NCBI GenBank assembly: GCA_018806985.1
Contig: JADANN010000177.1
Location: forward strand, 124,001 to 188,000
Origin: Angiostrongylus vasorum
Taxonomy: Eukaryota > Nematoda > Chromadorea > Rhabditida > Metastrongylidae
Direction: 5' to 3'
DNA length: 64,000 nucleotides
Shown: positions 1 to 10,135 of the stretch, piece after piece
Layout: the number at the start of each line of letters is the position of its first letter
How positions within the stretch are numbered: the first letter of the stretch is position 1
The notes under the pieces: model-generated
The model's database searches: none
The model's input: the letters and a program-made list of their open reading frames with translations, nothing else
Told to the model about the DNA's origin: nothing
Program-made: the position numbers and the translations under genes

Positions 1-309
1 GTGAATTATATTAAGCTTATGGAGGCTATAGATAACTAGTAGAGTGAAACCGACGACATCCGTTCTACCCCAAACATTAATCGACTTTTTTTGTCCTTTT
101 CCCGTTGTAAAATAAAGGTTGTCACATGAAGTTCCAACTGGGATGGAAAAGATTTCAAGATCCGAGCACCCAGTTAGGTCCAGATGTGGCCCGATAACAA
201 GTATTGCGAGCGCGTGAAAGTGTACACATAATTGGTGTTTACATAACGACAAAATCTCAACCTTAAAAGCGAACAATGAAACAACAGTGTAAAAACCTAG
301 TTTGTAAAG

Positions 310-575
310 CGGCAAATCAAAAAGGGCTTGGCGTTGATCAATCTCTTAAGGGTGCACCATGTTCACTCAACTCGTTGCGTCTTAAATAAGACTGAGTGCA
401 TATTTGGTCCACTCAACGGCTTATGGGATCCTACCAATGAAGCAAATCAGCGTTTATATCCTCTCACAAATGTCTTCCACCAGTTTGCCGACCATGGAGG
501 GATGGAGAACTTGGCTAGCCTGAGGCGTGAGATCGAGGCAAAGACCATTTGTATATTGCAGATCACCTATTTCCG
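310..575 (-). repeat. tRNA-derived SINE family C, degenerate copy
   Basis: Read on the minus strand it ends with the family tail (TTGATCAACGCC on the minus strand, near 330) and includes the GTCGGCAAACTGG-type segment. It is one of about a dozen copies in the window. The 189-codon open frame at 328-897 starts inside it and is not a gene. Confidence 0.6.
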
Positions 576-892
576 ATGCACCAATAAGGGTATACAATAT
601 TCTGATCTTAGGCATTGTGATATTTACGACCATATAGGAAAAAAAATTGAGCTAGTTTTCGAATTCTGCAGCGTCCATAAGCAATGTTTCCTTTCACCTG
701 CTTTAATAATTCGCTGGCTAGAAATGTTCCTTTGTAAACTATTTACCACTTTGTCAAAAAAAATTAATTGTGAATTCGAGCCGCACGACATTCACCTGGA
801 ATATTCGGGGATATTCTATGTTAACGACTTATGTATTGAGCTAACACTGAGCCTTGTTGGCATTCCCTGCGAAACTACTTTCCATTTAATTC

Positions 893-1493
893 TTTGAGAA
901 ACAACTTCAATGAAGATGAGATATTTGCAAAACTCCGACCACAGGTGTCTGCGGTGGGGAACGAACGCGCTGTTACCCTTTCCGAGGCTAACGCGTTCTC
1001 CACCACACCATGTGGGTCCATCGTTTCGCCTACGGTCCACCGCAGACACCTGTGGTCCGCAGTTTTGCAAATATCTCACACTGAAGTTATGTTTCGCCAT
1101 ATACCTTGCCATTAAAAAGTGTAGGCAGTAAATAATAAGTTAAAATTGTGATTGTAACTACGGCCTCAGCTTAACTAGATTCTCTGCCGATTTAGGTTTC
1201 CTAGATCAATCCCGTTCACGGGTGATTGCTGATGGCGTTGATCGATAGAACTAGTTGAGAGACAGGCGAAACGAAGGACCCGCATGGTGTGGTGGTGAAC
1301 GCGTTACTCCCCGGAAAGGGCAACAGCTTATTTTACAATAGACAATAGTTCATTCCCCACCGTGGACACCTGCGGCCTGGAGTTTTGCAAATATCTCAGC
1401 ATCATTGAAGTTATATCTCATCTACATTGAAGTTATATTTCGCAATATACCCTGCCATCGAAAAGAGCAGGCAGTAAATAATAAGCTAAAATC
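893..1493. repeat. Foldback repeat family A, two abutting copies
   Basis: Each copy contains the hairpin core CCGCAGGTGTCTGCGG or a close variant, flanked by the arm GAGATATTTGCAAAACTC and the inner arm ACGCGTTCACCACCACACCA. Here a short copy (893-1140) abuts a longer inverted one (1140-1493) ending GGCAGTAAATAATAAG. It lies in the malic enzyme intron or downstream of its visible exons. No clear target duplication was found for this copy. Confidence 0.8.
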
Positions 1494-2106
1494 TTCGAAA
1501 GTAGTTAGACCATGTCCTTCATTGTGAAATCCTAATAATCTTATCTAATACAGATACCATTTGAATCGATCAGACGCCTAAATTTGAGTTGATGTATTCC
1601 ACACCCGGGTGGCCTAACACGGTACCAAGCGCTGCTGATGCACTAGCCTGTGTAGATCTTCTACAGAACCCCAACAGTGAATTCCTATGGCTTTCGATTT
1701 ATTAAGCAGTTAATTTTTTCATAGTTTCTTTAACGTAATGTTCGCAACGGAAGTGTTTTGTTCGAAGAAGTTATGAATTGAAAAGCAACTTTAGTCAAAA
1801 AATTGCTCGATTTCTGTAGTTTTTTTCATCTGAAAATTAGAAAGAATTTAGGCACTTTTCTTTTTTTTGAAAGCGAAAATCGCTAAAAGCAATCTTTAAA
1901 GCTAAATCTTAGAAATATCGCCCTATATTACAGAAATTGTAACATGCTTGATAATGGCGATGAGAAGCCTTACAGCGCATACTGACCATATGATAATTAT
2001 ATGTATTGATCGATATGTATGCAAGGTAAGAGCTAATGTGATGAAATCCGAAGTGATTATTGCAGATATTAGCTGTGTGAAAAACGAGAACGAGTTACTA
2101 GCTTAC
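1494..2106. other. No gene recognised (malic enzyme intron or flank)
   Basis: AT-rich sequence downstream of the last visible malic enzyme exon. None of the expected next exon (RNEKLFY, VYTPTVG) was found on the minus strand. Open frames here are short and without family resemblance. Confidence 0.5.
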
Positions 2107-2240
2107 TTAGACAGGTTGTCAGGTTGTTCACGAAGCTTCTTCATCACCCGATATGCTTGTTGTTCTTCAGTCATAAATGCCGGCGGCAATAAACCGTGAA
2201 CGCCTAGGTAGTGACGTTCGTAGAGAGAAAACGCCATGCC
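2107..2240 (-). CDS. men-1: Malic enzyme exon 3
   Basis: The acceptor is GTTGTTTTAG and the exon starts with GGC ATG GCG at 2240. The 134-nt exon encodes GMAFSLYERHYLGVHGLLPP and continues to MKKLREQPDNLSK, matching the family pattern GLAFSLxERxxLGxxGLLPP. The donor is AA before GTAAGC, so the exon ends in phase 2. The next exon, expected to encode the YIxLxxLxxRNEKLFY segment, is not in the window. Confidence 0.9.
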
Positions 2241-4409
2241 CTAAAACAACCAAATTACCAACGTTTTTATATCGTATGCTCATAAAACACTACTCAGTCG
2301 TCCATGAAACGGTTGTGAAAGAGTTATTTTAGCGAATAACATTGAATATACGTGTAGTTCAGCAGATAGACCTTTCCCGCTACACTTAGAAAGTACTAAA
2401 AAGCTTTACAAAAACCACTACTGAAATCAAACGTTGCCTTATTAAGTCTCGGATTCTTAAGGAGATCGTAGCCTCGTTCTCGAGGTGTGACTCTCTCGGG
2501 ACGATAGAGCTTATGCAGTGCTAACTGCTTCGGATCGCTCAAGTCGATTTCCTTTGCATTTAGTGAAGTCGACGAAGATAGCATTTGTTTTCCAGCAATA
2601 AAACTGAAAAGAGTGAAAGACCGTGTTTTCTTCTCTTGAAGATCCAAATATTTTGTGGAGACATTTAAAAGCCCACATTAGCTAGTATTACCAGCAATAT
2701 TTTCTTTATGGAAAGGCTATCAAAACACCTAAAAAAAAATAAGGCTAAACGTTATGTACTCCCTAAATTAGAGCGCCTCGCTCCAGTGATGACCGTTGGT
2801 TCAATTATCTGGAATGAGCAAACCTAGTTACCCATCCTTTCGAAGTTAGCAAATTCAGTACCAGACATACCCAGAAAACTAAAAGTGTACAATCACAATC
2901 TTAACCTTTTTTTTTACTGCCTATTGTTTTTTAATGGCAGGATATATTGCGAAATACAACTTCTATAATGCTGAGATATTTGCAGAACTCTGGACCGCAG
3001 GTGTTTGCGGTGGGGAACGAACGCGTTATTGTCCTTTCCGGGGAGTAGCGCACTCACCACCATACCATGCGGGTCATTCGTTTCGCCTGCCTCTCAGCTA
3101 GTTCTATCGATCACTTGCCATCAGCAACCACCTGTCAACGGGATTAGTAGAATTAGCTGAGAGGCAGACGAAACGAAGGACCTGCATGGTGTGGTAGTGA
3201 ACGCGTTACTCCCGGAGAGGACAGTATAGCGTTCTTTTTTCTTGTTCAGCAATCGCGAGGTTGTTAAACAGCATACATTTACTTCCATAGAAAAACACAA
3301 TACAATACAACAGTAGCTGACGTTTCGGCAGTATCGCCTTCTTCAAAGCCTGTATGTCAGTATACCCTTCCAGGCTCTGAAGAAGGCGATACTGCCGAAA
3401 CGTCAGCTACTGTTGTATTGTATTGTGTTTTTCTATGGAAGTAAATGTATGCTGTTTAACAACCTCGCGATTGCTGAACAAGAAAAACGACGCATCCATA
3501 TTCCAATGCCGAGGTTAATAGAAAGTCGATCCTGGGAACTGTTGCAATATAGCGTTCGTTCCCCACCGCAGACACCTGCGGTCCGGACTTTTGCAAATAT
3601 CTCAGCATTATATAAAAGTGTATAGTTGATAAGTCGCTAGGCTAGCTTAGGCTATTTCTGGTCAAATATGTACTTATTACTCCAGGATTTGCGAAAAGAG
3701 TAGGACTCATGGTACATCTCTACGGGATTGATCAACCCTGAAGATTTCATGGTCTATATTTCATAGTATTAACTTTTAGAACAAAAATTACGAAAGGAAA
3801 CAACTGCTGTTTAAGGGAATACTTACATCTGACGGTGAGGTGCTCGCAGCATTTCAATGAACACAACGGTTTTCACCTGAAAATCAGTAGAATTCTTCAA
3901 ATGTCTATCTTCGTAAAACAACTGACGAAACGACCTCAAAGTAACGATTTTAAACTGAAGAGATATAAAGGTGTAAACAGTAAAGCAGATGAGGGAGCCA
4001 GACATGAAATCAAATTCATTTGCAAGGACAATGTGTTGACTTTCTCAATGCCTTAATGAGTTTGTTGGTCATGGAAAGGAAGCAGTAACGTTGACGTGAC
4101 TGGCATATTGATGGGCAGAAAATACAGGCGGTTCTCACTAATGCGAAAAACCACGACAAAAGAAAAACAACATTCTTGAGAGTTATTCGAGACATAAAAA
4201 AATAAATACTGCCACCTATCTTTAGCAGACATATTTCTATTAGAATATAAGGGCTCAAGACTCCAGCCACGCTCCACATTAATCAAGGCTCTGAAAACTG
4301 GTATCACTGTTGTCCGGGAACAGTTCAGTGCTTGCAGACTAAGTTGGAACGCTCTAGCCCGGCTACATCGGGACGCCAGGGTTAATACTCGAGCAACATT
4401 CAACGCCAT
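2107..4409 (-). CDS. men-1: Malic enzyme, 5' part of gene (3 exons, runs off left edge)
   Basis: Malic enzyme oxidatively decarboxylates malate to pyruvate with NAD(P). Exons, in transcription order: 4409-4216 (tentative), 2603-2438 and 2240-2107; all join in phase. Exon 2 encodes the family signature RPERVTPRERGYDLLKNPRL. Exon 3 encodes GMAFSLYERHYLGVHGLLPP followed by AFMTEEQQAYRVMKK. Together these are the start of the malic enzyme N-terminal domain. Exon 1, if real, gives an Arg/Ser/Ala-rich leader of about 60 residues without acidic residues over its first 45, as expected of a mitochondrial presequence. It ends AAAGATAG before GTGGCA and completes a Ser codon in exon 2. Exon 3 ends at 2107 before GTAAGC. 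The NAD-binding and catalytic domains would lie left of the window, and no further exon was found in 1-2106. The intron between exons 2 and 3 has a GC donor. Identification of exons 2-3 is firm; exon 1 is about even odds. Confidence 0.85.
2438..2603 (-). CDS. men-1: Malic enzyme exon 2
   Basis: The acceptor is CTCTTTTCAG, with the exon starting at 2603. The exon enters in phase 2 and leaves in phase 0. It carries the sequence KLYRPERVTPRERGYDLL, diagnostic of malic enzymes. The 5' splice site following it reads AATAAG then GCAACG, so this donor is GC rather than GT. Reading on past the junction would replace the family's NKG-AFSL motif with unrelated residues, whereas joining to 2240 restores it. 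Confidence 0.9.
3235..3547. mobile_element. Penelope-like element remnant: two 3' tails in inverted orientation
   Basis: Minus-oriented tail 3235-3360 and plus-oriented tail 3362-3547 are near-perfect inverted copies over roughly 120 nt. The insertion is flanked by a 10-bp target duplication, TATAGCGTTC, at 3225-3234 and 3548-3557. The plus tail ends GCCGAGGTTAATAGAAAGTC, the same terminus as the Penelope element ending near 55430. No coding sequence remains. Confidence 0.85.
3371..3410 (+). ncRNA. Hammerhead-ribozyme-like motif in Penelope tail
   Basis: The order of conserved boxes fits a minimal hammerhead: CTGAAGA at 3377-3383, a GGC/GCC stem with loop GATACT, GAAA at 3397-3400, and the cleavage-type triplet GTC at 3402-3404. 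The four bases after the triplet (AGCT, 3405-3408) can pair with the GGCT that precedes CTGAAGA, giving a short stem I. Stem III is nearly absent, as described for minimalist hammerheads of Penelope-like elements, which may act as dimers. The inverted partner (3311-3350, minus) has TTGAAGA in place of CTGAAGA and is probably inactive. Confidence 0.65.
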
Positions 4410-4770
4410 TCATAAAGAATGACAATCCTCAAGCAGCAATCGAATCCACATTCCAGAGGTTTGAAGATATTCGTGGATGACAGATGCAAGGAAATGAAAC
4501 GAATGCAAGAAGTGCTGGGATCCTCACATAGATGAAGACGGCTTGCGTAAAATAAAAAAAGTAGATCATAGGAGGCCATCAACTATAGAATGGACATACA
4601 CGATTTGATGAGAAAGAAATCATCTCATTCTTAATGTCGTACTTTTCTTTCGCTGCTTTTTTTTAACCTCATCTATCCTCATTTCATTTAGGAGATAGAG
4701 CGCATTACTTAGTGGTGCAGTGCAATATGAACATGGTCACTGATTCGATCCTGCCCGCTGAGCTAACCAC
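4300..4770. repeat. tRNA-related SINE family D
   Basis: The stretch 4400-4530 matches 5190-5320 (shared GATGACAGATGC-type segment and the AAGCAGCA/AAGCAGAA block). The minus strand at about 4690-4790 carries a tRNA-like head with TGGTTAGCTCAGCGGGCAGG and a GATCGAATC box, as expected for a pol III promoter derived from a tRNA. The initiator ATG of the proposed malic enzyme exon 1 (4409) lies inside this repeat. Confidence 0.55.
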
Positions 4771-5039
4771 TCCTTTATCCCTATGAGGTCCGCGGAACGG
4801 TCGAAGATTTGATTTGTTTGGAAGCATTAAAAAAACGTTGGCGTAATATATCTGTGGTCTTCTGAAAATCTTTACAAAGGCAAGTTGGCACTGGTGGTGG
4901 CGTTGGCATTTTCATAGAAATTACTACTGATAATCGATTTCGAACTGGTACTTGCAAAAGAAATTTTTTTCCGCCATTGATGAAAACTTAAGGTTAGAGT
5001 AGCGCAATAGCAATAATGGCGTTCACCACCGGTGCTGTT

Positions 5040-5345
5040 TCTACACGGTTTCCGGCTCAACAAGGATCCCAACCAACCGGGGTCGGGAAATTGCTATCAG
5101 AGTTGTCCTGGACTTAGTTCACTCTCTCCAGTCCACATCGGAACAACACAAATATCCCAGAACTCCAGAAATAATCCATTCGACCAGCATTCAATGAAAT
5201 TCGTAAAGGACACAAAAATCCTTAAGCAGAAGCCGAACACACATGGAAAGTGCTCGAAAATCTTCATAGATGATAGATGCGAGGAAGTCGTTCGAGTGCA
5301 AAAAGTATGGAATCTGCACGGCAGACGTGAAGATGGGTCATTTGA
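5040..5345 (+). repeat. SINE family D, second copy
   Basis: Shares the block ATCTTCATAGATGATAGATG and flanking sequence with 4400-4540. The 105-codon open frame covering it is a by-product of the repeat. Confidence 0.55.
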
Positions 5346-6250
5346 GTGAAAGTGAGAAAAAAAATAATAAATTCTCGTGAATCAGCTTCGCGCAAAAAAC
5401 ATTAAGATGTTCTTAATCGGTTTGACGATGGCCGAGGTTCAGCTGGCAAAGAGCAAGTTGCGCACAAGTAATATCTCGCCGTTTCCATCGTTCTATATTG
5501 TGTCATGTTTAGGTCAAGTGATGTTCAGTTTAAGAAATATAACATTTTGGGAATATCGGTGTCATATTTTCGGGACAAATGTCTACACTGAGAAAACCAG
5601 TAAATTGACATGAAGTGACGGTCCAACGGGGCTCTCTGCGCAGAAGAACTTGTTACCTAGCAGAACAGATTTGGTTTATATGAAAAAAAAAGGGTATGGG
5701 CGTCAAAAAACTGAAAAACAGATGACAAAAAACCAGGCGAATTTCCCGCCAATTACTCGGAGACCATTCATGACAAACTTCTTATCCCTAGAAGTGTTAT
5801 CCCTACTTTGGAAAAGATAGTAGTTTGCAAATCTCTGTGAAAGGTTGGCACCACAGCTAGGAGTCGTGTGGCCTATGTGGATTGCTGAGAAATAACCTTT
5901 ACCTTGTGACCTGTCTTCTACTACAGTGATTCGATTCGTGGCAGTAGTTTACTTGTAACTGAACTTCCTAGGAAACGTCGAAGCCCTTATTCCCTAGAGT
6001 TACCCGCCGAGAAAGTGAACGGAGCCGCATGTCGCAGGATAACATCTAGCCACGCTTCGCTCTATTTGTTTGCAAGATATTTCTCTGCATTTATTAGCCT
6101 ATAGCTCCAGATTACATATGAGAGAAAAAGAAAGCACAGCAGCAAGAAACACCGTGCTACATATGCAAGGTCGCCGTTTCTGCCCCGCTTCATGCTAATC
6201 AATTTTTTTCATTTTTTGCTTCTCATCCCCTCGTTATATATGTTATACCA
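5346..6250. other. No gene recognised
   Basis: AT-rich intergenic sequence. Open frames up to 78 codons show no family motif or plausible splice context. Confidence 0.5.
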
Positions 6251-6454
6251 GGACTATCTTGGAAAAGTTTCCTTCAATTCATAAAGTCTGGAAACTCCAT
6301 GTGGTGAGAACATGGGAGCGCCTTAGAAATGCTATCCCAGAACTTTACGGAAAATCAATTCCATCAATACTCAGAGATATACATGAGGCAAGCAAAACCC
6401 TCAGGCAGCAGCCAAATCTATAAGTAAATAACACATTACATAACGATATACTAA

Positions 6455-6735
6455 GACTGGGCGCTTGTAGCACAGTGGTCAGGGGCGTCCTGCAACACAT
6501 ACGGAGAATCGATCCCCGCGCCCAAGGCTCACCAAACCTTCCATTCCTCCGGGATCGGCAAATTGGTACCAGACTTGTCCGCGAGAATAGCAGCACTAGC
6601 TCGGTACATCGGTAGACCACCGCGAGTCGTTGTAAAGGCCAGATATGCATTCAATCACCTCCAAACGATGATTAATGAAGTCGAGTGCATGGCGCATCCC
6701 TCAGGGATTGATTAACGCCGAGAGCTTTATCTTTA
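6455..6735 (+). repeat. tRNA-derived SINE family C, full-length copy
   Basis: The head carries an A-box-like TAGCACAGTGGTCAGGGGCG and a B-box-like AATCGATCCCC. The body contains the CGGCAAATTGGTACCAGACT and GATATGCATTCAATCACCTC blocks and the tail GATTAACGCCGAGAGC. The same head-body-tail order recurs at 34800-35075 (+), 36495-36770, 23265-23550 and 49655-49910 (-). Confidence 0.75.
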
Positions 6736-7321
6736 ATACTAACATTTTCGCGACGACACCTAATCTGGGACTTGATGCGGATTGGTGGATGCCTAATTTA
6801 CTGTTTATGGAGTTGATGGTTTTTCTAAAATAAACGACAATTTTTTCTGGTAACTGGAAGATTCTGAACACGAATGAACTGTAGAAAAGACCTTGATCTA
6901 TCGCTCCATGGGTATGAATGTTATTCATGGTGCTATTTACTACACGTTGGTATGGTCCAACATGCAAACACATTGCTGTCAGCATTCAGAATTGTCTTGC
7001 AACTTACGGTTCTCTATTTCAGTATTTTTTTATACCCACGCTTTCGATTCGATAACCATCATTTATAGTTATAATTGAAATACTAATGGACTAGCACCGA
7101 AATTTCTGATCAGTGAACCCACCCTGAAAGCGGCTTTTTGTATATTTCTAAATGCAGAATAGAGCTTTTCCCGAACAAGTTGTCAATTGGTAGCAAAAAG
7201 TATGAAAAATTAGCTCTATGTGTTAAAATAAACTTCCGAAAAGAAAATGAAACGTGTGGGCGTCATACCGGCTACTCACGCGAAAACGTTATAGCACATG
7301 TAGCTGTCAATGATCACAACA

Positions 7322-7560
7322 GTTGATATATTTATTTACACGGTCTTATAAAATGATCTTCTTAAGCTGATGCGAGATTGGTACAGGAGTCCCACACGCA
7401 ACACCACGGCTCTCAGGACGGCGAAATCGCCGAAACGTATCGACCAGCAACACCAACAGCAACGAAAACAACAACGACAACGACAACGACCTATACCAAC
7501 CCCGCATCAGCTTAAGAAGATCGGTTTATAAGATCATATAAATAAATATATCAACTATCT
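7322..7560. repeat. Long inverted repeat with hammerhead-like loop motif
   Basis: The left arm (about 7322-7383) and right arm (about 7488-7560) are inverted copies sharing TTGATATATTTATTTA and CTTCTTAAGCTGATGCG. The loop contains GGCGAAATCGCCGAAACGTA (7420-7439), a stem followed by GAAAC as in hammerheads, and then CAA-rich triplet repeats. The arm end is followed by ATGCCGAGGTTTATAGAAAG, close to the Penelope terminus, so this is probably a Penelope-derived remnant. Confidence 0.65.
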
Positions 7561-7872
7561 ATGCCGAGGTTTATAGAAAGTCGGTCTTTTGAGTTATTAA
7601 CAGAGAATCATGAGAGTGTAAAGGGAATAATAAGTATGTAAGATCATGTGTTTAACTAAGGAATTTGTGCTAGAAATATATCATCACTAGCCAGAAAAAT
7701 CCCTGCGGTAGTCCAAAATGAAGATTTCCTTGGCATTTAAGTTCTCAGTCATTTCATAGCCTTTGAGCGATGGTGGTGTGAATTAAAATCGCTGATGAGG
7801 AAGGCGTGAAGCCAGCGAACGCAAATTCATTCAATTACTTGCTGAGATGGGATAACATACATCGCTTCGCGC

Positions 7873-8085
7873 CTAATTATGCAGTATTATTAAAGTTTTA
7901 AGTTGCATTTTATTCGAGATTCTGTTGCCAAGATTTGTTGTGAGAACCATACCGAAGTGTTCTGCCAGGGTTTCTTGGAATACGCAAAAATGTTCTACTA
8001 GAACACGACGCTTCTCTGCCAATTGCGATAACCAGCTATTCTTAGCAGTCACATTCTTCCAAGCTTCTTCCCTCCTATACGCCAT
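7873..8085 (-). CDS. Unassigned open frame, possible exon
   Basis: An open frame of 70 codons reading MAYRREEAWKNVTAKNSWLS, then QLAEKRRVLVEHFCVF, with a charged, amphipathic composition unlike the surrounding AT-rich frames. No family recognised and no strong splice sites found. It may be an exon of an unknown gene or a decayed element. Confidence 0.25.
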   Translation of the reverse strand: MAYRREEAWKNVTAKNSWLSQLAEKRRVLVEHFCVFQETLAEHFGMVLTTNLGNRISNKMQLKTLIILHN

Positions 8086-8493
8086 GAATTTAGACTACAA
8101 GCAAATATGAAGCAGCACACAAAATATCAGCAATCAAATCGCTTACGCATTTCAGGGTAAGCTTCTCTAGCTCTTGATATACTTATAAGCTGTTTTGTCT
8201 TTTAGCAATGTATTACACGGTCGAGCAGCTAACGGACTCAAGATTCACGCAGTGAGCAAGAAATGCCTGCAGAGGGAACAAGAGAAGAACTAAACGTGGG
8301 TAACAACAAGCTGCTCAACAAGAAGCTATCGTATATATCAATGGAATAGGGTGATTAGAAAAATATTCACGTCAATTTCAAAATGAAGACTGATTTACAA
8401 CGTCAATTAAGCACATGTAAAATGAGCGAATAGCACGACGATTTAACCTGGCTGGACGTGGAAGAGGTGATCATGTGTGCGATTTGCAAGGAT

Positions 8494-8724
8494 TCATACC
8501 GCTATAAAGTTCATAAAAGCGTAAAAACTGAAGAATGTCGAAAGACTTATCTGGAAGCCCAGATAGGGAGTAAATTCGTAGGCTGAGTTGCTGTCACCAG
8601 TCAAAAACCTAGCTACAGAGTAATAAACAACGCTCTGATCAGCATAGGCTAACGGCTGCGAGTGATGAGGACGTGGGAACGCCGTGGTATGGTGCTCGCG
8701 AGTCTCCAGGGGAAAAAATCTCAC
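8494..8724 (-). CDS. Unassigned open frame, possible Patched tail exon
   Basis: The frame reads ETREHHTTAFPRPHHSQPLA, then YADQSVVYYSV and TGDSNSAYEFTPYLGF. The His/Pro/Ser-rich, hydrophilic composition resembles cytoplasmic tails of Patched proteins. It lies on the right strand and on the 3' side of the last recognised Patched exon, but about 10 kb away. Candidate splice sites (TTTTTTCCCCTGGAG acceptor) are weak. It is speculative. Confidence 0.25.
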   Translation of the reverse strand: MRFFPLETREHHTTAFPRPHHSQPLAYADQSVVYYSVARFLTGDSNSAYEFTPYLGFQISLSTFFSFYAFMNFIAV

Positions 8725-8981
8725 TAAGCCAGTAATATAGCAGTTTAATAGAAAATACTCTGCCGTCTCCCATACGACTTCTTTACGACAAATTGTTAAA
8801 GTTCACTTATCAAGCGCAGTGAAAAAACTTTACATATAGCTTTCCTTAAAAAAAAGAGTACATTCTTAGCGGTTACGAAATAACCGAAAGTTGACTAACT
8901 ATGTGCAGTCGTTTATTCCTTCATGTCTCTCTATTTAAAAAAGCCGGTATAAATGTCCTTCAAAATATCTCAACATTAGCA

Positions 8982-9266
8982 CTAAACAAAAAGTATTTCA
9001 CTATCGTCTTGAAAATCTACCGAAATATGAATCACAACGACTTCTAACCGGTACAGTGAGTATGGGACTTTTGTGGAACTTGTTGAATTTTCATTCCTGC
9101 TTTTGTGGTTAGCTTGAAGCGCTCTGGACCGCTTGAATGAGCACTGCTCCCTCACTCGTCTCGTTATTGATCTCGCAGAGAGCTGAGAACATTGCCGAAA
9201 GCAACCTCCTTCACGTCCTACTTTAGTCATTTCTGTCCAGGAATTTTTTCCTTTCCTCAGAAACAT
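8982..9266 (-). other. Unassigned open frame
   Basis: 94-codon frame rich in Arg/Ser (ITRRVREQCSFKRSRAL). No family motif, and overlapping frames on the other strand are also open. Coding status unresolved. Confidence 0.15.
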
Positions 9267-9679
9267 GGTGTGTATGACACGATTCCGGATTACTTAGTAA
9301 AAAGGATCGGTAAAAGAGTGAACAACGCGACAAGAGGCGAAGAAAAAGTGCCACAACTAATGCAGAAAAGGGTGACAAACAAGCAAGAACGGGATAAATG
9401 AAGGAATTAAATAAGAGGAAAGAAATGTTGAGCGAAAACACGTTCACCATTGACTATATTTTCCTCTGCTCGGAAATTCTTGTGCACACATCAGAAACAT
9501 TTACGGGATTATTCCCAATCAATCAACGTCTGTCGTAAGATCTCCTCTTTAAAATAAAATCTTACCAACATACTTTCGGCATTTTTTGACCTAATCAAAT
9601 TGTACGAACAGGAAGAAGATAGTAGAAATGGAATAATATGTGTTCCATAATGTTATAAGCCTACTACAATTTTTCACGG

Positions 9680-9985
9680 CTCGGCATTTGTGAAATACAA
9701 CCATAATGATGCTGAGATATTTCCAAAACTGCAGACCACTGGTATCTGCGGCGGGGATTGAACTGGCTATTACCCTTTCCGGGGGCTAACGCGTTCACCA
9801 CAACACTATGCGAGGTCTTCGCTCCTCCTTTCTCTCAACTAGCTTTCTACCTAAGGGTAATAGTGAGTTCGATCCTTAAGGCAGATACCTGCTGTCCGGA
9901 GTTTTACAAATATCTAGCATCATTATGGTCGTGTTTCACATGATACCTTGCCGTTAAAAATTCTAGTAGGCAGTGAATAGAAAAG
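9680..9985. repeat. Foldback repeat family A, decayed copy
   Basis: Retains GATGCTGAGATATTTCCAAA, GGGGGCTAACGCGTTCACCA, the reverse arm TTACAAATATCTAGCATCAT and the terminus AGTAGGCAGTGAATAG. Confidence 0.7.
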
Positions 9986-10135
9986 TTAATATTTGCATAT
10001 TTTTTCAATGAGTAGACAAAACTGGATTATCCGACTGCTATTGCGAACAAATAACTGCGACAAAAAGTGAATGATTAGCGAATAGAACAGTTACACTTCA
10101 CATTAAGGAATATTACATAGAGGTGTGCGATGTTA

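Larger units (their letters stand above)
2890..3612. repeat. Foldback repeat family A, split by an inverted Penelope tail pair
   Basis: The left part (2890-3234) and right part (3548-3612) form one foldback element with arms around CCGCAGGTGTTTGCGG and its reverse. The whole element is flanked by the direct repeat TAAAAGTGTA at 2880-2889 and 3613-3622. It is interrupted at 3235-3547 by Penelope-type terminal repeats. It lies in the intron between malic enzyme exons 1 and 2. Confidence 0.85.

Noticed and set aside
328..897. 189-codon open frame, the longest in the window
   Set aside because: It begins inside a degenerate SINE tail, has AT-rich random-like composition after it and no family motif.
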